A DNA stretch of 64,000 nt from Myxococcales bacterium (GTDB lineage Bacteria; Myxococcota_A; Polyangia; Polyangiales; Polyangiaceae). The stretch is taken from positions 46,278 to 110,277 of the forward strand of contig JAEUKE010000136.1 of the NCBI GenBank assembly GCA_016794345.1. Direction: 5' to 3'. This document shows, in pieces, positions 40,560-51,165 of this stretch. The notes beneath the pieces are model-generated. The model saw only the letters and a program-made list of their open reading frames with translations, did not search any database and was not told the origin of the DNA. The number at the start of each line of letters is the position of its first letter. Within the stretch, counting starts at the first letter, position 1. The position numbers were made by a program, and so were the translations under genes.

Positions 40560-42137
40560 ATGACCACGCAGCAGGAGATCCCGAGCTCCGTTCGTAGCAG
40601 CACCCTCCGCGACGCGCTCGACGCCAAGCGGGCGGCCGGCCAGCGCCACAGTCTCCGCGAAGCGATCGCCATCATCGTTCCGCTGACCTCGCGCATCGCC
40701 GAGCTCCACGCCCAAGGCCTCGCGTTCCACGTCTACCCTTCGGTCATCGAGCACGGTCGCGCCGGCAGCGACATCGATCTCGCCTCGGCCTCCGCCGCTC
40801 CCTCCAACCCGCGCGACCGCGCATGTCTCGCGCCCGAGGAGAAGAAGGGGGCGTCCGGCGACTCGCGCGCGAGCGTCTTCTCGATCGGGGCGATCCTCTA
40901 CGAGCTCGTCACCGGAGAGTCCGTCGGCCCCGGAATGAAGCGGCCGTCCGAGGCCGTTCCCGGTCTTCCGGCCCAGCTCGAGGTCGTGCTCGGCAAGGCC
41001 CTCGTCGGAGATCCCAAGCACCGGCCGAGCGATCTCGCCGCCCTCGCGCAAGCGCTCCATCACCTGGCGCCGAGCGCGTCGGTCGCGCCGCCCCTGGCCG
41101 ACGAGTCGCACCTCGATCACGAGGAGGGCTTCGACGTCGACGTCTCGCTCTCGATGATCCCGCCCGCTCCTGCGAACGTGTCCCCCGAGCGCCTGCCCGC
41201 GCCCGCGCCCCTGCCCTCCAGCCCGCGCGCGGCCTTCGATCCGTTTGCCGCGGTTGCCGCGCCCCCGCCTTCGGCGCCGCAGCGCAACCCGGAGGACCCC
41301 ACGCAGAAGCTCGCGCGCCTCAAGCAGCAGCTCGAGAGCGATCCGCGCCCGCGTTACGTCGTGATCAAGGACGGGATGGACCACGGGCCCTTCACCGCCG
41401 TCGAGCTCTTGCAACAGATCGCCTCGCACTCGTTCATCGGCGAGCACCTCCTGCGCGACACGATCTCGGAGGACGAGCGCAACATCGACGACTGGGAGGA
41501 CTTCCACCTCTTCGCCCATCAGGCCAAGCTCAACCGGGACATCAAACAAGAGCGCAAGGCCCTCGAGGCCGTGGTCGCCACGGAGCGCTACCGCCAGAAC
41601 TGGAAGATCCTCGTGGGCGTCGGTCTCCTCGGCATCATCGGCTCCGCCGGCGTCGCCTGGTGGTCGATCCAGCGCGGGCGCGAGTCCAACGACCAGAAGG
41701 TCCACGACGACAAGGCCAGCAACATCGACACGGACCTCGCGCTCTCGGCGGCCAAGGGCGGCGGCAAGGGCGGCGGCGCCTGGAAGGGCGGCGGCGGCGG
41801 CACCCCGCCGGCCATCGCCGGCGGCGGCAGCTGCGAGGCAGCCATCGCCGCCTACACGGAGGACTACACCGCGCGCGGCGTCCCGCCGGATCTGGGGGCG
41901 GCCGACTTCGGCGGCGTGCTGAACCGAGGAACGTACCTCAACTCGTGCGGCGTCCCCTCCAACATGGAGGTCTCGATCTGCGCGGCCGTGCAAGGCGGCC
42001 GAGCCGTCGGCGTGACCGTCGTCACCAAGCCGTCCAACCCCGGCATCAGCGGCTGCGTCGCAAACGCGGTCCGCGGCCTCGGGTTCCCCTCGCACCCGCG
42101 TATGGACGTCGCTCGCACGACCTTCGCCGCGCAGTGA
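40560..42137 (+). CDS. membrane pseudokinase with GYF_2-like and AgmX-like C-terminal domains
   Basis: 525 residues. The N-terminal ~210 residues look like the C-lobe of a Hanks kinase that has decayed: a helix VPLTSRIAELHAQGLAFHVY stands where HRDLKPxN should be, no DFG is found, but APEE and SVFSIGAILYELVTG survive; no glycine loop or ATP Lys is seen. Next comes a GYF_2-like domain (RYVVIKDGMDHGPFTAVELL, then IDDWEDFHLF), a single membrane segment (ILVGVGLLGIIGSAGVAWW, about residues 350-368), a Gly/Lys linker and a domain with C-x(n)-C ending FPSHPRMDVARTTF, like the C-terminus of AgmX-type proteins. Its stop overlaps the GTG of the MlaF-like gene (GTGA). Confidence 0.7.
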   Translation: MTTQQEIPSSVRSSTLRDALDAKRAAGQRHSLREAIAIIVPLTSRIAELHAQGLAFHVYPSVIEHGRAGSDIDLASASAAPSNPRDRACLAPEEKKGASGDSRASVFSIGAILYELVTGESVGPGMKRPSEAVPGLPAQLEVVLGKALVGDPKHRPSDLAALAQALHHLAPSASVAPPLADESHLDHEEGFDVDVSLSMIPPAPANVSPERLPAPAPLPSSPRAAFDPFAAVAAPPPSAPQRNPEDPTQKLARLKQQLESDPRPRYVVIKDGMDHGPFTAVELLQQIASHSFIGEHLLRDTISEDERNIDDWEDFHLFAHQAKLNRDIKQERKALEAVVATERYRQNWKILVGVGLLGIIGSAGVAWWSIQRGRESNDQKVHDDKASNIDTDLALSAAKGGGKGGGAWKGGGGGTPPAIAGGGSCEAAIAAYTEDYTARGVPPDLGAADFGGVLNRGTYLNSCGVPSNMEVSICAAVQGGRAVGVTVVTKPSNPGISGCVANAVRGLGFPSHPRMDVARTTFAAQ

Positions 42138-42871
42138 TCCGCATCGAAGGCGTCCAGAAGGAGTTCGCGGGCATGCCCGTGCTCCGCGGTGTCGATCTCG
42201 TGGTCCCCGAGGGGTGCCTCTACGGGCTCATCGGGCCGGGCGCCTCGGGCAAGAGCGTGCTCCTCAAGACGATCACCGGGCTCTTCAGGCCCGACCGCGG
42301 GCGCATCCTGGTGGACGGCAAAGACGTCCACCAGATGAGCGAGCTCGAGCTCCAGCAGTTCCGGCTGCAGTTCGGGATGTTGTTCCAGAACAACGCGCTC
42401 TTCGACTACATGACCGTCGCCGACAACATCGCCTTCCCGCTCCGGCGAATGACGAAGCTGTCAGAGACCGAGATCGCGGACAAGGTCGCCGATCGCCTGC
42501 GGATGGTGAACCTCCCCGGGTTCGAGCAGCGCATGCCCGCGGGGCTCTCCGGCGGACAGAAGAAGCGCATCGGCGTGGCGCGCGCCACGGTCATGACCGC
42601 GCCGATCGTGCTCTACGACGAGCCCGCCGCAGGCCTCGATCCGGTCACCTCCCAGCGCATCTTCGAGCTCCTCCGCAAGGAGCAGCGCGCCGCGGGCGCC
42701 ACGGTCCTGATGGTGTCGAGCGATCTCGACCGGCTGCTCACCGTGACCGATCGCGTCGGCATGCTCTACAAGGGCCGCATCATCTTCGACGGCACCACGG
42801 CCGAGGCGCAGGCGAGCACGCAGCCCTACGTGCGGCAGTTCGTGCACGGGCTCACCGAAGGCCCGCTCTAG
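42134..42871 (+). CDS. ABC transporter ATP-binding protein, MlaF-like
   Basis: 245 residues. Walker A GPGASGKS (residues about 35-42), Q-loop MLFQNNALFDYMT, signature LSGGQKKRIGVARA, Walker B VLYDEPAAGLDPV. The Q-loop wording FQNNALFDYMTVADN and the GGQKKR signature are typical of MlaF/MceG ATPases that drive phospholipid or lipid transport across the envelope. No permease (MlaE) or MCE gene is nearby, so its partners are elsewhere. Translation is coupled to the pseudokinase by a GTGA overlap. Confidence 0.85.
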   Translation: MIRIEGVQKEFAGMPVLRGVDLVVPEGCLYGLIGPGASGKSVLLKTITGLFRPDRGRILVDGKDVHQMSELELQQFRLQFGMLFQNNALFDYMTVADNIAFPLRRMTKLSETEIADKVADRLRMVNLPGFEQRMPAGLSGGQKKRIGVARATVMTAPIVLYDEPAAGLDPVTSQRIFELLRKEQRAAGATVLMVSSDLDRLLTVTDRVGMLYKGRIIFDGTTAEAQASTQPYVRQFVHGLTEGPL

Positions 42872-42971
42872 GAAGCCGGTGTCTTGGGGCCGATCCCTTC
42901 GCGCTGCCGGCGTTGCGGTCTGCGGTGCGTGCTCACGTGGTCTCCAGGGTAACTCTTGTCAGAGTCACGAC

Positions 42972-43000
42972 TTGAGCCGGGCCTCACACCCGTCTACGTT
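42972..43000 (+). promoter_or_regulatory. predicted sigma70-type promoter of glgP
   Basis: TTGAGC at 42972-42977, a 17-base spacer, then TACGTT at 42995-43000; the box ends 9 bases before the ATG at 43010. One of the clearest examples of the leaderless pattern. Confidence 0.5.
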
Positions 43001-43009
43001 CGCCCCCCC

Positions 43010-45514
<2,505 letters not shown>

Positions 45515-45578
45515 TCAGCCCCTGCCCATGTCCGAGCCCCTGATCTTGCCCGCGCCCTTCGAGAGGTGGGCTTGCCAA

Positions 45579-45947
45579 ATGCACCTCGACGTCGCACAAA
45601 TGGTGCGGTCCATGGTCCCGCCCGATTCCGACAAGCCGGAGGGAGAAGAAGAGCGCGAAGGCTCGGTCGAGACCGAGGAGCGACCGCAGGTCCAGAAGGC
45701 ACGGCGGTTTCGTGTCATCTTCCACAACGACGACTACACGACGATGGAGTTCGTCGTCCGCGTCTTGATGAAGTTCTTCCACAAGACCGAGACCGAGGCC
45801 CACCAGATCATGCTCACCGTCCACCACAAGGGGCAGGGCGTCGCCGGCATCTACCCTCGCGACGTCGCCGAGACAAAAGTGACTCAGGTGATGGCGTTTG
45901 CGAAGGAGCACGGACAGCCGTTGCTCGTCACCGCGGAGCCCGAATAG
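45579..45947 (+). CDS. clpS: ClpS adaptor protein
   Basis: Adaptor that delivers N-degron substrates to ClpA. Core motif FRVIFHNDDYTTMEFVVRVL (residues about 47-66) with the NDD of the N-end-rule pocket, then FHKTETEAHQIMLTVHHKG and GIYPRDVAETKVTQV. The start is uncertain: ATG 45528, 45579, 45600 and 45612 are in frame; 45579 has a GGTGGG purine stretch 8 bases upstream. With 122 residues it matches family length (100-120). It ends 2 bases before clpA. Confidence 0.9.
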   Translation: MHLDVAQMVRSMVPPDSDKPEGEEEREGSVETEERPQVQKARRFRVIFHNDDYTTMEFVVRVLMKFFHKTETEAHQIMLTVHHKGQGVAGIYPRDVAETKVTQVMAFAKEHGQPLLVTAEPE

Positions 45948-45949
45948 CC

Positions 45950-48208
45950 ATGCGAATCAGCCCCGAGGTCGAGGTCGCGTTCGGGCTCGCCACGCGCGAG
46001 GCCCAGAGGCGGCGCAACGAATACGTCACGGTCGAGCACCTCTTTTACGCCCTGCTCTTCGACGACGAGACGAAGGACGTCGTCCGCCACGCCGGCGGGG
46101 ACGTCGAGAAGCTGAAGAAGCAGCTCGAGAAGTTCCTCGACAGCGAGCTCGAGCAGATCTCGGAGGAGGCGTTCGACGCCCCGGTGCTCTCGCTCGGCTT
46201 CCAGCGAGTCGTGGGCCGGGCCGCCATGCACGTGCAGTCGAGCGGCAAGGAGGAGCTGAAGGGCAAGAACGTCCTCGTGGCCATTTTCGCCGAGCAGGAC
46301 TCGCCGAGCGTCTCGATGCTCTCGCAGATGAGCGTCTCGCGGCTCGACGTCGTGAACTACATCTCCCACGGGGTCTCCAAGGTGGACGACTCGGGCACGG
46401 TCGAGCTCTCGGAGGACGGCGAGAGCCCCGCCGGGGACGGCGCGCCCGACGCCAAGGCGAAGGACCCGCTGAAGTCCTTCGCGACGAACCTCAACGAAGA
46501 GGCCGCGCAGGGCCGCATCGACCCGCTCGTCGGCCGCGGCGACGAGGTGATGCGGACGATCCACGTCCTCTCGCGACGGCGGAAGAACAACCCGCTCCTC
46601 ATCGGCGACGCGGGGGTCGGCAAGACGGCGATCGTCGAAGGGCTCGCGCTCCGCATCTCCCAGGGGGACGTGCCCGAGCCGATCAAGAGCTCGGTCGTCT
46701 ACGCCCTCGATATGGGCGCCCTCATCGCCGGCACGCGCTACCGCGGCGACTTCGAGAACCGCCTGAAGGCCGTGCTCAAGGCGCTCGAGCAGAAGCCGGG
46801 GAGCATCCTCTTCATCGACGAGATCCACACGATCATCGGGGCCGGCGCAGGCAGCGGCACGATGGACGCGTCGAACCTGCTCAAGCCCGCGCTCGCCTCG
46901 GGCAAGCTGCGCTGCATCGGCGCGACCACCTTCGAGGAGTTCCGCGGTCACCTCGAGAAGGACTCCGCTCTCGCCCGCCGCTTCCAGAAGATCGAGGTCG
47001 GCGAGCCCAGCGTGGAGGAGACCCGCCGCATCCTCGACGGGCTGCGCCCCAAATACGAGGAGCACCACGGCGTCACCTACGCGCCGGAGGCGCTCGAGGC
47101 CGCGGCGAGCCTCGCGGCCCGGCACCTGCGCGACAAGCGCCTGCCGGACAAGGCGATCGACCTGCTCGACGAGTCGGGCGCCGCCGCCAAGCTCGCGCAC
47201 GGCGCGGGCTACGTCGTCACGACCGCGGACATCGAGAACATCGTCGCGAAGATGGCGCAGATCCCGCCGAAGCAGGTCTCCCACAGCGACAAGTCCGCCC
47301 TCAAGAACCTCCAGGAAGACCTGGCGAACGTGGTCTTCGGCCAGGCGGAGGCGGTCCAGGTCGTGGCGAACGCCATCAAGCTCTCCCGCGCCGGCCTCCG
47401 CAGCCCGGAGAAGCCGATCGGCTCCTTCCTCTTCACCGGCCCGACGGGCGTCGGCAAGACGGAGCTCGCCAAGCAGCTCGCCAGGTCGCTCGGCATCGGC
47501 TTCATCCGCTTCGACATGAGCGAGTACCAGGAGCAACACACGGTCTCCCGGCTCATCGGCGCCCCGCCGGGTTACGTCGGCTACGATCGCGGCGGCCTGA
47601 TGACGGAGGCGGTGGCCAAGACGCCCCACGCCGTCCTCTTGCTCGACGAGATCGAGAAGGCCCACCCCGACGTGTTCCAGGTCCTGCTCCAGGTGATGGA
47701 CCACGGCACCCTGACCGACAACAGCGGCAAGAAGGCGGACTTCCGCCACGTGGTGCTCATCATGACGAGCAACGTCGGCGCGCGCGATCTGCAGCAGGTC
47801 CGCGTCGGCTTCGGCGAGCGAGGCAACGTCGGCGACGACGACCGCGCGTTCAAGAACCTCTTCAGCCCCGAGTTCCGCAACCGGCTCGACGCGCGCGTCC
47901 GGTTCGCGCCGCTCGACAAGTCCGTGATGGGCAACATCGTCGACAAGTTCATCTCGGAGCTCGGAGATCTGCTCGCGGATCGCAAGGTGAAGGTCGAGAT
48001 CGACGAGGCCGCGCGCCAGCACCTCGCGGACAAGGGCTACGACCCGCTCATGGGCGCTCGCCCGCTGGCCCGCGTGATCGAGGAGGACGTGAAGGCGAAG
48101 CTGACCGACGCCATCCTCTTCGGCGCGCTCGAGAACGGCGGGACGGCCAAGGTGGGCTTCGACGCGCAGAAGGGCGAGCTCACCTTCTCGTTCGAGCCGC
48201 TCGGCTGA
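45950..48208 (+). CDS. clpA: ATP-dependent Clp protease ATP-binding subunit ClpA
   Basis: AAA+ unfoldase that feeds ClpP. 752 aa, typical of ClpA. An N-terminal Clp_N domain (residues 1-145; TVEHLFYALLFD) docks ClpS. The first AAA module has Walker A GDAGVGKT and Walker B ILFIDEIHT; the second has GPTGVGKTE and VLLLDEIEKAHPDV, plus the D2-small domain ending DPLMGARPLARVIEEDVKAK. No long middle domain, which separates it from ClpB/ClpC. Starts 2 bases after clpS, so the pair is co-translated. Confidence 0.96.
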   Translation: MRISPEVEVAFGLATREAQRRRNEYVTVEHLFYALLFDDETKDVVRHAGGDVEKLKKQLEKFLDSELEQISEEAFDAPVLSLGFQRVVGRAAMHVQSSGKEELKGKNVLVAIFAEQDSPSVSMLSQMSVSRLDVVNYISHGVSKVDDSGTVELSEDGESPAGDGAPDAKAKDPLKSFATNLNEEAAQGRIDPLVGRGDEVMRTIHVLSRRRKNNPLLIGDAGVGKTAIVEGLALRISQGDVPEPIKSSVVYALDMGALIAGTRYRGDFENRLKAVLKALEQKPGSILFIDEIHTIIGAGAGSGTMDASNLLKPALASGKLRCIGATTFEEFRGHLEKDSALARRFQKIEVGEPSVEETRRILDGLRPKYEEHHGVTYAPEALEAAASLAARHLRDKRLPDKAIDLLDESGAAAKLAHGAGYVVTTADIENIVAKMAQIPPKQVSHSDKSALKNLQEDLANVVFGQAEAVQVVANAIKLSRAGLRSPEKPIGSFLFTGPTGVGKTELAKQLARSLGIGFIRFDMSEYQEQHTVSRLIGAPPGYVGYDRGGLMTEAVAKTPHAVLLLDEIEKAHPDVFQVLLQVMDHGTLTDNSGKKADFRHVVLIMTSNVGARDLQQVRVGFGERGNVGDDDRAFKNLFSPEFRNRLDARVRFAPLDKSVMGNIVDKFISELGDLLADRKVKVEIDEAARQHLADKGYDPLMGARPLARVIEEDVKAKLTDAILFGALENGGTAKVGFDAQKGELTFSFEPLG

Positions 48209-48218
48209 TCGCCTCGGG

Positions 48219-48224
48219 TATAGT
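48219..48224 (+). promoter_or_regulatory. predicted -10 box
   Basis: TATAGT ends 6 bases before the GTG at 48231 and only 10 bases after the clpA stop. No good -35 at the usual distance. Confidence 0.35.
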
Positions 48225-48230
48225 GGCTGC

Positions 48231-48971
48231 GTGCGGAGACCGATCCTCCTCGTCGGCTCGTGTTTGCTGCTCGTGGCCTGTGGCGACAAAGGGGCCGGCT
48301 CGGGCTCTGCGTCGGCGCAAGCGGCGCCACCCGCGTCCGCCTCGGCGCCGGCCCCCGCCTCCGGTCCCAAGGCCCTCGCGATCTGCGACACGCAGACGAC
48401 GGACGAACACGCCTGCTTCGAGTTCTCCGACGAGGAGATCGTGGCCGAGCGCGCCCGCGTCTGTCCGGGCGGCGTCGTCCGCGACGCCGCTTGCCCCGTG
48501 ACGGATCGGATCGCCGCCTGTCGCTTGCCTGACGGGAGCGTCCGGTACGGCTACCCGCCGCGGACGGTCCTGCAGCACGAGAAACACTGCCGCGAGGCCA
48601 AAGGAAAGTTCTCGCCGAGCGCCGACGCGCCCCCTCCCGATCGCAAGGTCGTGCTCTCTTGCCGGGGCAAGCTCAAGGGCGCTTGCGAGGAGGAGGAGAC
48701 GTACACGCTGCAGCGCCTCAACCAGGCCAACGAGGACTGCGCGACGTTCGGCGGTCTCTTCGCGTCGGGCGATCCGTGTCCGCGCGACCGCGCCATCTCC
48801 ACCTGCGATCTCGAGGGCAAGCGGACGATCGTGTTCTACCCCGAGGGCGAGCTCGAAGAGCCGAGCGAGCGGCAGACGTTCTGTGAGGAGCGCCGCGGCA
48901 AATACGTGGAGCTCACGCCCGCGCCGTCCGCATCGGCGTCGCCCTCTGCGCCACCCCCCTCACGCGAGTGA
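48231..48971 (+). CDS. Cys-rich lipoprotein; C-terminus supplied by palindrome D
   Basis: 246 residues of unknown function. MRRPILLVGSCLLLVACGDK has a clear lipobox LVAC. After an Ala/Ser/Pro linker, the mature part contains about 14 Cys in two related halves (for example DACPVTDRIAACRLPDGSVR and DPCPRDRAISTCDLEGKR), suggesting an internal duplication. The last residues PPPSRE and the TGA stop are encoded by dispersed palindrome D, in the same reading phase as the end of the protein at 38289. Confidence 0.7.
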   Translation: MRRPILLVGSCLLLVACGDKGAGSGSASAQAAPPASASAPAPASGPKALAICDTQTTDEHACFEFSDEEIVAERARVCPGGVVRDAACPVTDRIAACRLPDGSVRYGYPPRTVLQHEKHCREAKGKFSPSADAPPPDRKVVLSCRGKLKGACEEEETYTLQRLNQANEDCATFGGLFASGDPCPRDRAISTCDLEGKRTIVFYPEGELEEPSERQTFCEERRGKYVELTPAPSASASPSAPPPSRE

Positions 48972-48995
48972 GGGGGGACGGGGGGGTGAGATCAC
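48951..48995 (+). repeat. dispersed palindrome family, copy D
   Basis: Stem CCCCCCTCAC (48954-48963), loop GCGA, stem GTGAGGGGGG (48968-48977), tail ACGGGGGGGTGAGATCACAG, the most divergent tail. It forms the last codons and stop of the lipoprotein gene, in sense orientation. Confidence 0.8.
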
Positions 48996-49043
48996 AGGGA
49001 CGGCGCATTCGAGCACGCCGAGCTAACCAGCTTCGAGACGCGC

Positions 49044-49427
49044 TCAGTTGAGCGAATAAGGCAGCAGCAGGTCGAACGGCGCGATCGTCGCGTCGAACTC
49101 CGACCCGTCTCCGCGGCGCATCTGGTAGCTGCCGCGCATCGTGCCGCGGGGCGTCTCGAGGACGCAGCCGCTCGTGTATTCGAAGTGCTCGCCGGGCTTG
49201 AGCGTCGGCTGCTGGCCGACGACGCCGGGGCCGCGCACCTCTTCGACCTTGCCGTTGCCATCGGTGATGATCCAATGACGGGTGCGGAGCTGCGCCACGC
49301 TCGTCCCTTCGTTCTCGATCTTCACGGTGTACGCGAAGACGTACCGCTTGCTCCGCGGGACGGACTGAGCGGCGACGTACTCGGACTTGACGCTGACGCG
49401 GATTCCTTCGGTGACGGCGACCGACAT
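49044..49427 (-). CDS. apaG: ApaG-family protein
   Basis: 127 residues, full length. A fibronectin-III-like beta sandwich with family signatures YVFAYTVKIENEGTSVAQLR, RHWIITDGNGKVEEVRGPGV, VGQQPTLKPGEHFEYTSGC and TPRGTMRGSYQM. Function is unclear; linked in other bacteria to cobalt resistance and Ap4A metabolism genes, which are not adjacent here. Start ATG 49427 (MSVAVTEGIRV). It converges with the lipoprotein gene to its left and is divergent from the rhomboid gene. Confidence 0.93.
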   Translation of the reverse strand: MSVAVTEGIRVSVKSEYVAAQSVPRSKRYVFAYTVKIENEGTSVAQLRTRHWIITDGNGKVEEVRGPGVVGQQPTLKPGEHFEYTSGCVLETPRGTMRGSYQMRRGDGSEFDATIAPFDLLLPYSLN

Positions 49428-49512
49428 CGGGCCAAGAGTGCTATCGCCTCGGATCGGTTTCTGCAACCCATCCGTTGACAGGCAGCGTGCCGAACACCAG
49501 CTTGGCCGCGTC

Positions 49513-50493
49513 ATGTCGATGGCTGCCGCCGATCCGGCTCCCGAGAACCCGACGGCCATCGCGCCCGCCGGCTACACCGCCCTGGGCCCCTATCCTTCGG
49601 ATCGCGCGCTGCGCGAGGCTGCGCTCGTGCTCACCGCGGTGTCCGTCCCGCACGCCGTCAGCTACGGCGCGGGCGGGGGCCTGCTCCTGGTGCGCGACGC
49701 GGACTACGACCGCGCGCGAACGAACCTCGACCGCTACGAGGAGGAAAACCGTGACTTTCCGCCTCGCCGCGTGGTCGAGCGGCCTCGTTACGGCGGTATC
49801 CCCTGGGTCGCGTTCGCCTTCCTCGTCCTCGTCGCGTTCTCATTCGTCACCGGCCCGGTTGCCAAACCCACCGGGCCCTTCTTCCGCGAGGGGTCGAGCG
49901 TGGCCGCGCTCGTGCTGACGACCGAGCCTTTCCGCGCGGTCACGGCGCTCACCCTGCACGCCGACACGAGCCACGTCCTCGGCAATCTCCTCTCGGGCGC
50001 CCTGTTTGGCCGCGCGGTCGAGCGGCGCTTGGGCCCGGGGAGCGCCGCCCTCGCCATCACCGCGAGCGGCGCGCTGGGCAACGCGGCCAACGCGGCCTTC
50101 TATTCGTCGCTCGGGGAGCCGCACGCATCCATCGGCGCCTCCACCGCCGTCTTCGGCGCGGTCGGCCTCCTGGCGACGACGCAGCTCATCCTCGGGGGCC
50201 GCCACATCCTCACGCCCGAGTCGTCCCGCCACTGGACGGAGTACGCCTCCCCCCTCGTCGGCGGTCTCGCGCTGCTCGGCACGCTCGGCTCCAGCCCCAG
50301 CTCGGACATCTGGGCGCACGCCTGGGGCCTCGGCGCGGGCATCCTGGTCGGCTTGCCGTTCGCGCTCTTCGCCCGTCGCTCCCGCGCCTCCGGCCGCTGG
50401 GGGCAGCTGGCCATGGGCGCGCTCGCCCTCGCGGTCATCGGCGGCTCGTGGGCGCTCGCCCTCGCCCACCCGCTCCGCTCGGCTGCCAGCTGA
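49513..50493 (+). CDS. rhomboid-family intramembrane serine protease
   Basis: Cuts within membrane-embedded helices. 326 residues. The catalytic Ser is in GASTAVFGAVG (family GxSxxxFG) and the catalytic His in DIWAHAWGLGAGILVG; the supporting HADTSHVLGNLLSG matches the loop-helix with the conserved His/Asn. About six hydrophobic helices follow a cytoplasmic N-terminal region of ~95 residues that resembles DUF2007-like or similar small domains (residue 20-75), uncertain. Start ATG 49513 (MSMAAADPAPEN). Confidence 0.9.
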   Translation: MSMAAADPAPENPTAIAPAGYTALGPYPSDRALREAALVLTAVSVPHAVSYGAGGGLLLVRDADYDRARTNLDRYEEENRDFPPRRVVERPRYGGIPWVAFAFLVLVAFSFVTGPVAKPTGPFFREGSSVAALVLTTEPFRAVTALTLHADTSHVLGNLLSGALFGRAVERRLGPGSAALAITASGALGNAANAAFYSSLGEPHASIGASTAVFGAVGLLATTQLILGGRHILTPESSRHWTEYASPLVGGLALLGTLGSSPSSDIWAHAWGLGAGILVGLPFALFARRSRASGRWGQLAMGALALAVIGGSWALALAHPLRSAAS

Positions 50494-50504
50494 TCTGGTG
50501 CCGG

Positions 50505-51017
50505 CTACTTGCAGATACCAGCCTCGCCGAGGTCCCGCACGTCAGTGCCTTTGAAGCGGCCGAGGTCGGGGTCCGCCGCGTAGACGATCAAGAGCACGCC
50601 GCCAGTCAGCGCCACGCCGAGGCTCGTCCACGCCAGCGGCTCCACCCATCCGGGCAGGTCGCATCCGGCTGGGCCGAGGCACGGCGTGGCCGCCACGCCC
50701 GACACGACGATCCCCAAGAGGCCCGTGCCCCCCAGGACCAGACCCGAGATCAGGAATGGCGACGGCGGTGGCTCCGCGACCGGACCGACGGTGTAGAGTT
50801 CCGTGCCATCGCCCGTGAGCCGCTGGCGGCTCACGGGGCTCACGGCCGCAGCGGGAAAGCTCGTCCCGTCTTCGGCGCAGAGCTTCGCTCCGGTCTCCTT
50901 CGCCAACGCGAGCTCCTCCGGAACCAGCCGCACCAACGCCTCTTCGCGTGCAGCGCAGCCGACGAGGAGGAAGAAACCCAGAAGGGACGATGCCCGCAGC
51001 GTGGAAGTGTCGATCAT
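50505..51017 (-). CDS. putative lipoprotein with two membrane-like segments
   Basis: 170 residues, unrecognised. Signal TLRASSLLGFFLLVGC with lipobox LVGC. Two hydrophobic stretches follow (FLISGLVLGGTGLLGIVVSG, about 88-107, and ALTGGVLLIVYAAD, about 136-149). Gly-rich hydrophobic pairs like this also occur in PEGA-type proteins of this window, but no PEGA strand is seen. It converges with the rhomboid gene with an 11-base gap. Confidence 0.65.
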   Translation of the reverse strand: MIDTSTLRASSLLGFFLLVGCAAREEALVRLVPEELALAKETGAKLCAEDGTSFPAAAVSPVSRQRLTGDGTELYTVGPVAEPPPSPFLISGLVLGGTGLLGIVVSGVAATPCLGPAGCDLPGWVEPLAWTSLGVALTGGVLLIVYAADPDLGRFKGTDVRDLGEAGICK

Positions 51018-51165
51018 GGCTTCATCGGGCGAGAGCGGAGTGTTCGGACCTCGCGCTCACCGCCGTCTTGGCCGCATCCAATGACGGTTCTGTTCTTCTC
51101 GGCGTCGCCCTGAACGCGAGCACTTTCGAGCAGAAGTCCTTCGTGCTCCGGCTGCCCGCGTCGGC

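Noticed and set aside
45884..48391. 835-codon open frame on the minus strand opposite clpA
   Set aside because: Shadow of the clpA reading frame in GC-rich DNA; clpA has full family motifs and the antisense product is Asp/Arg/Leu-rich without domains.
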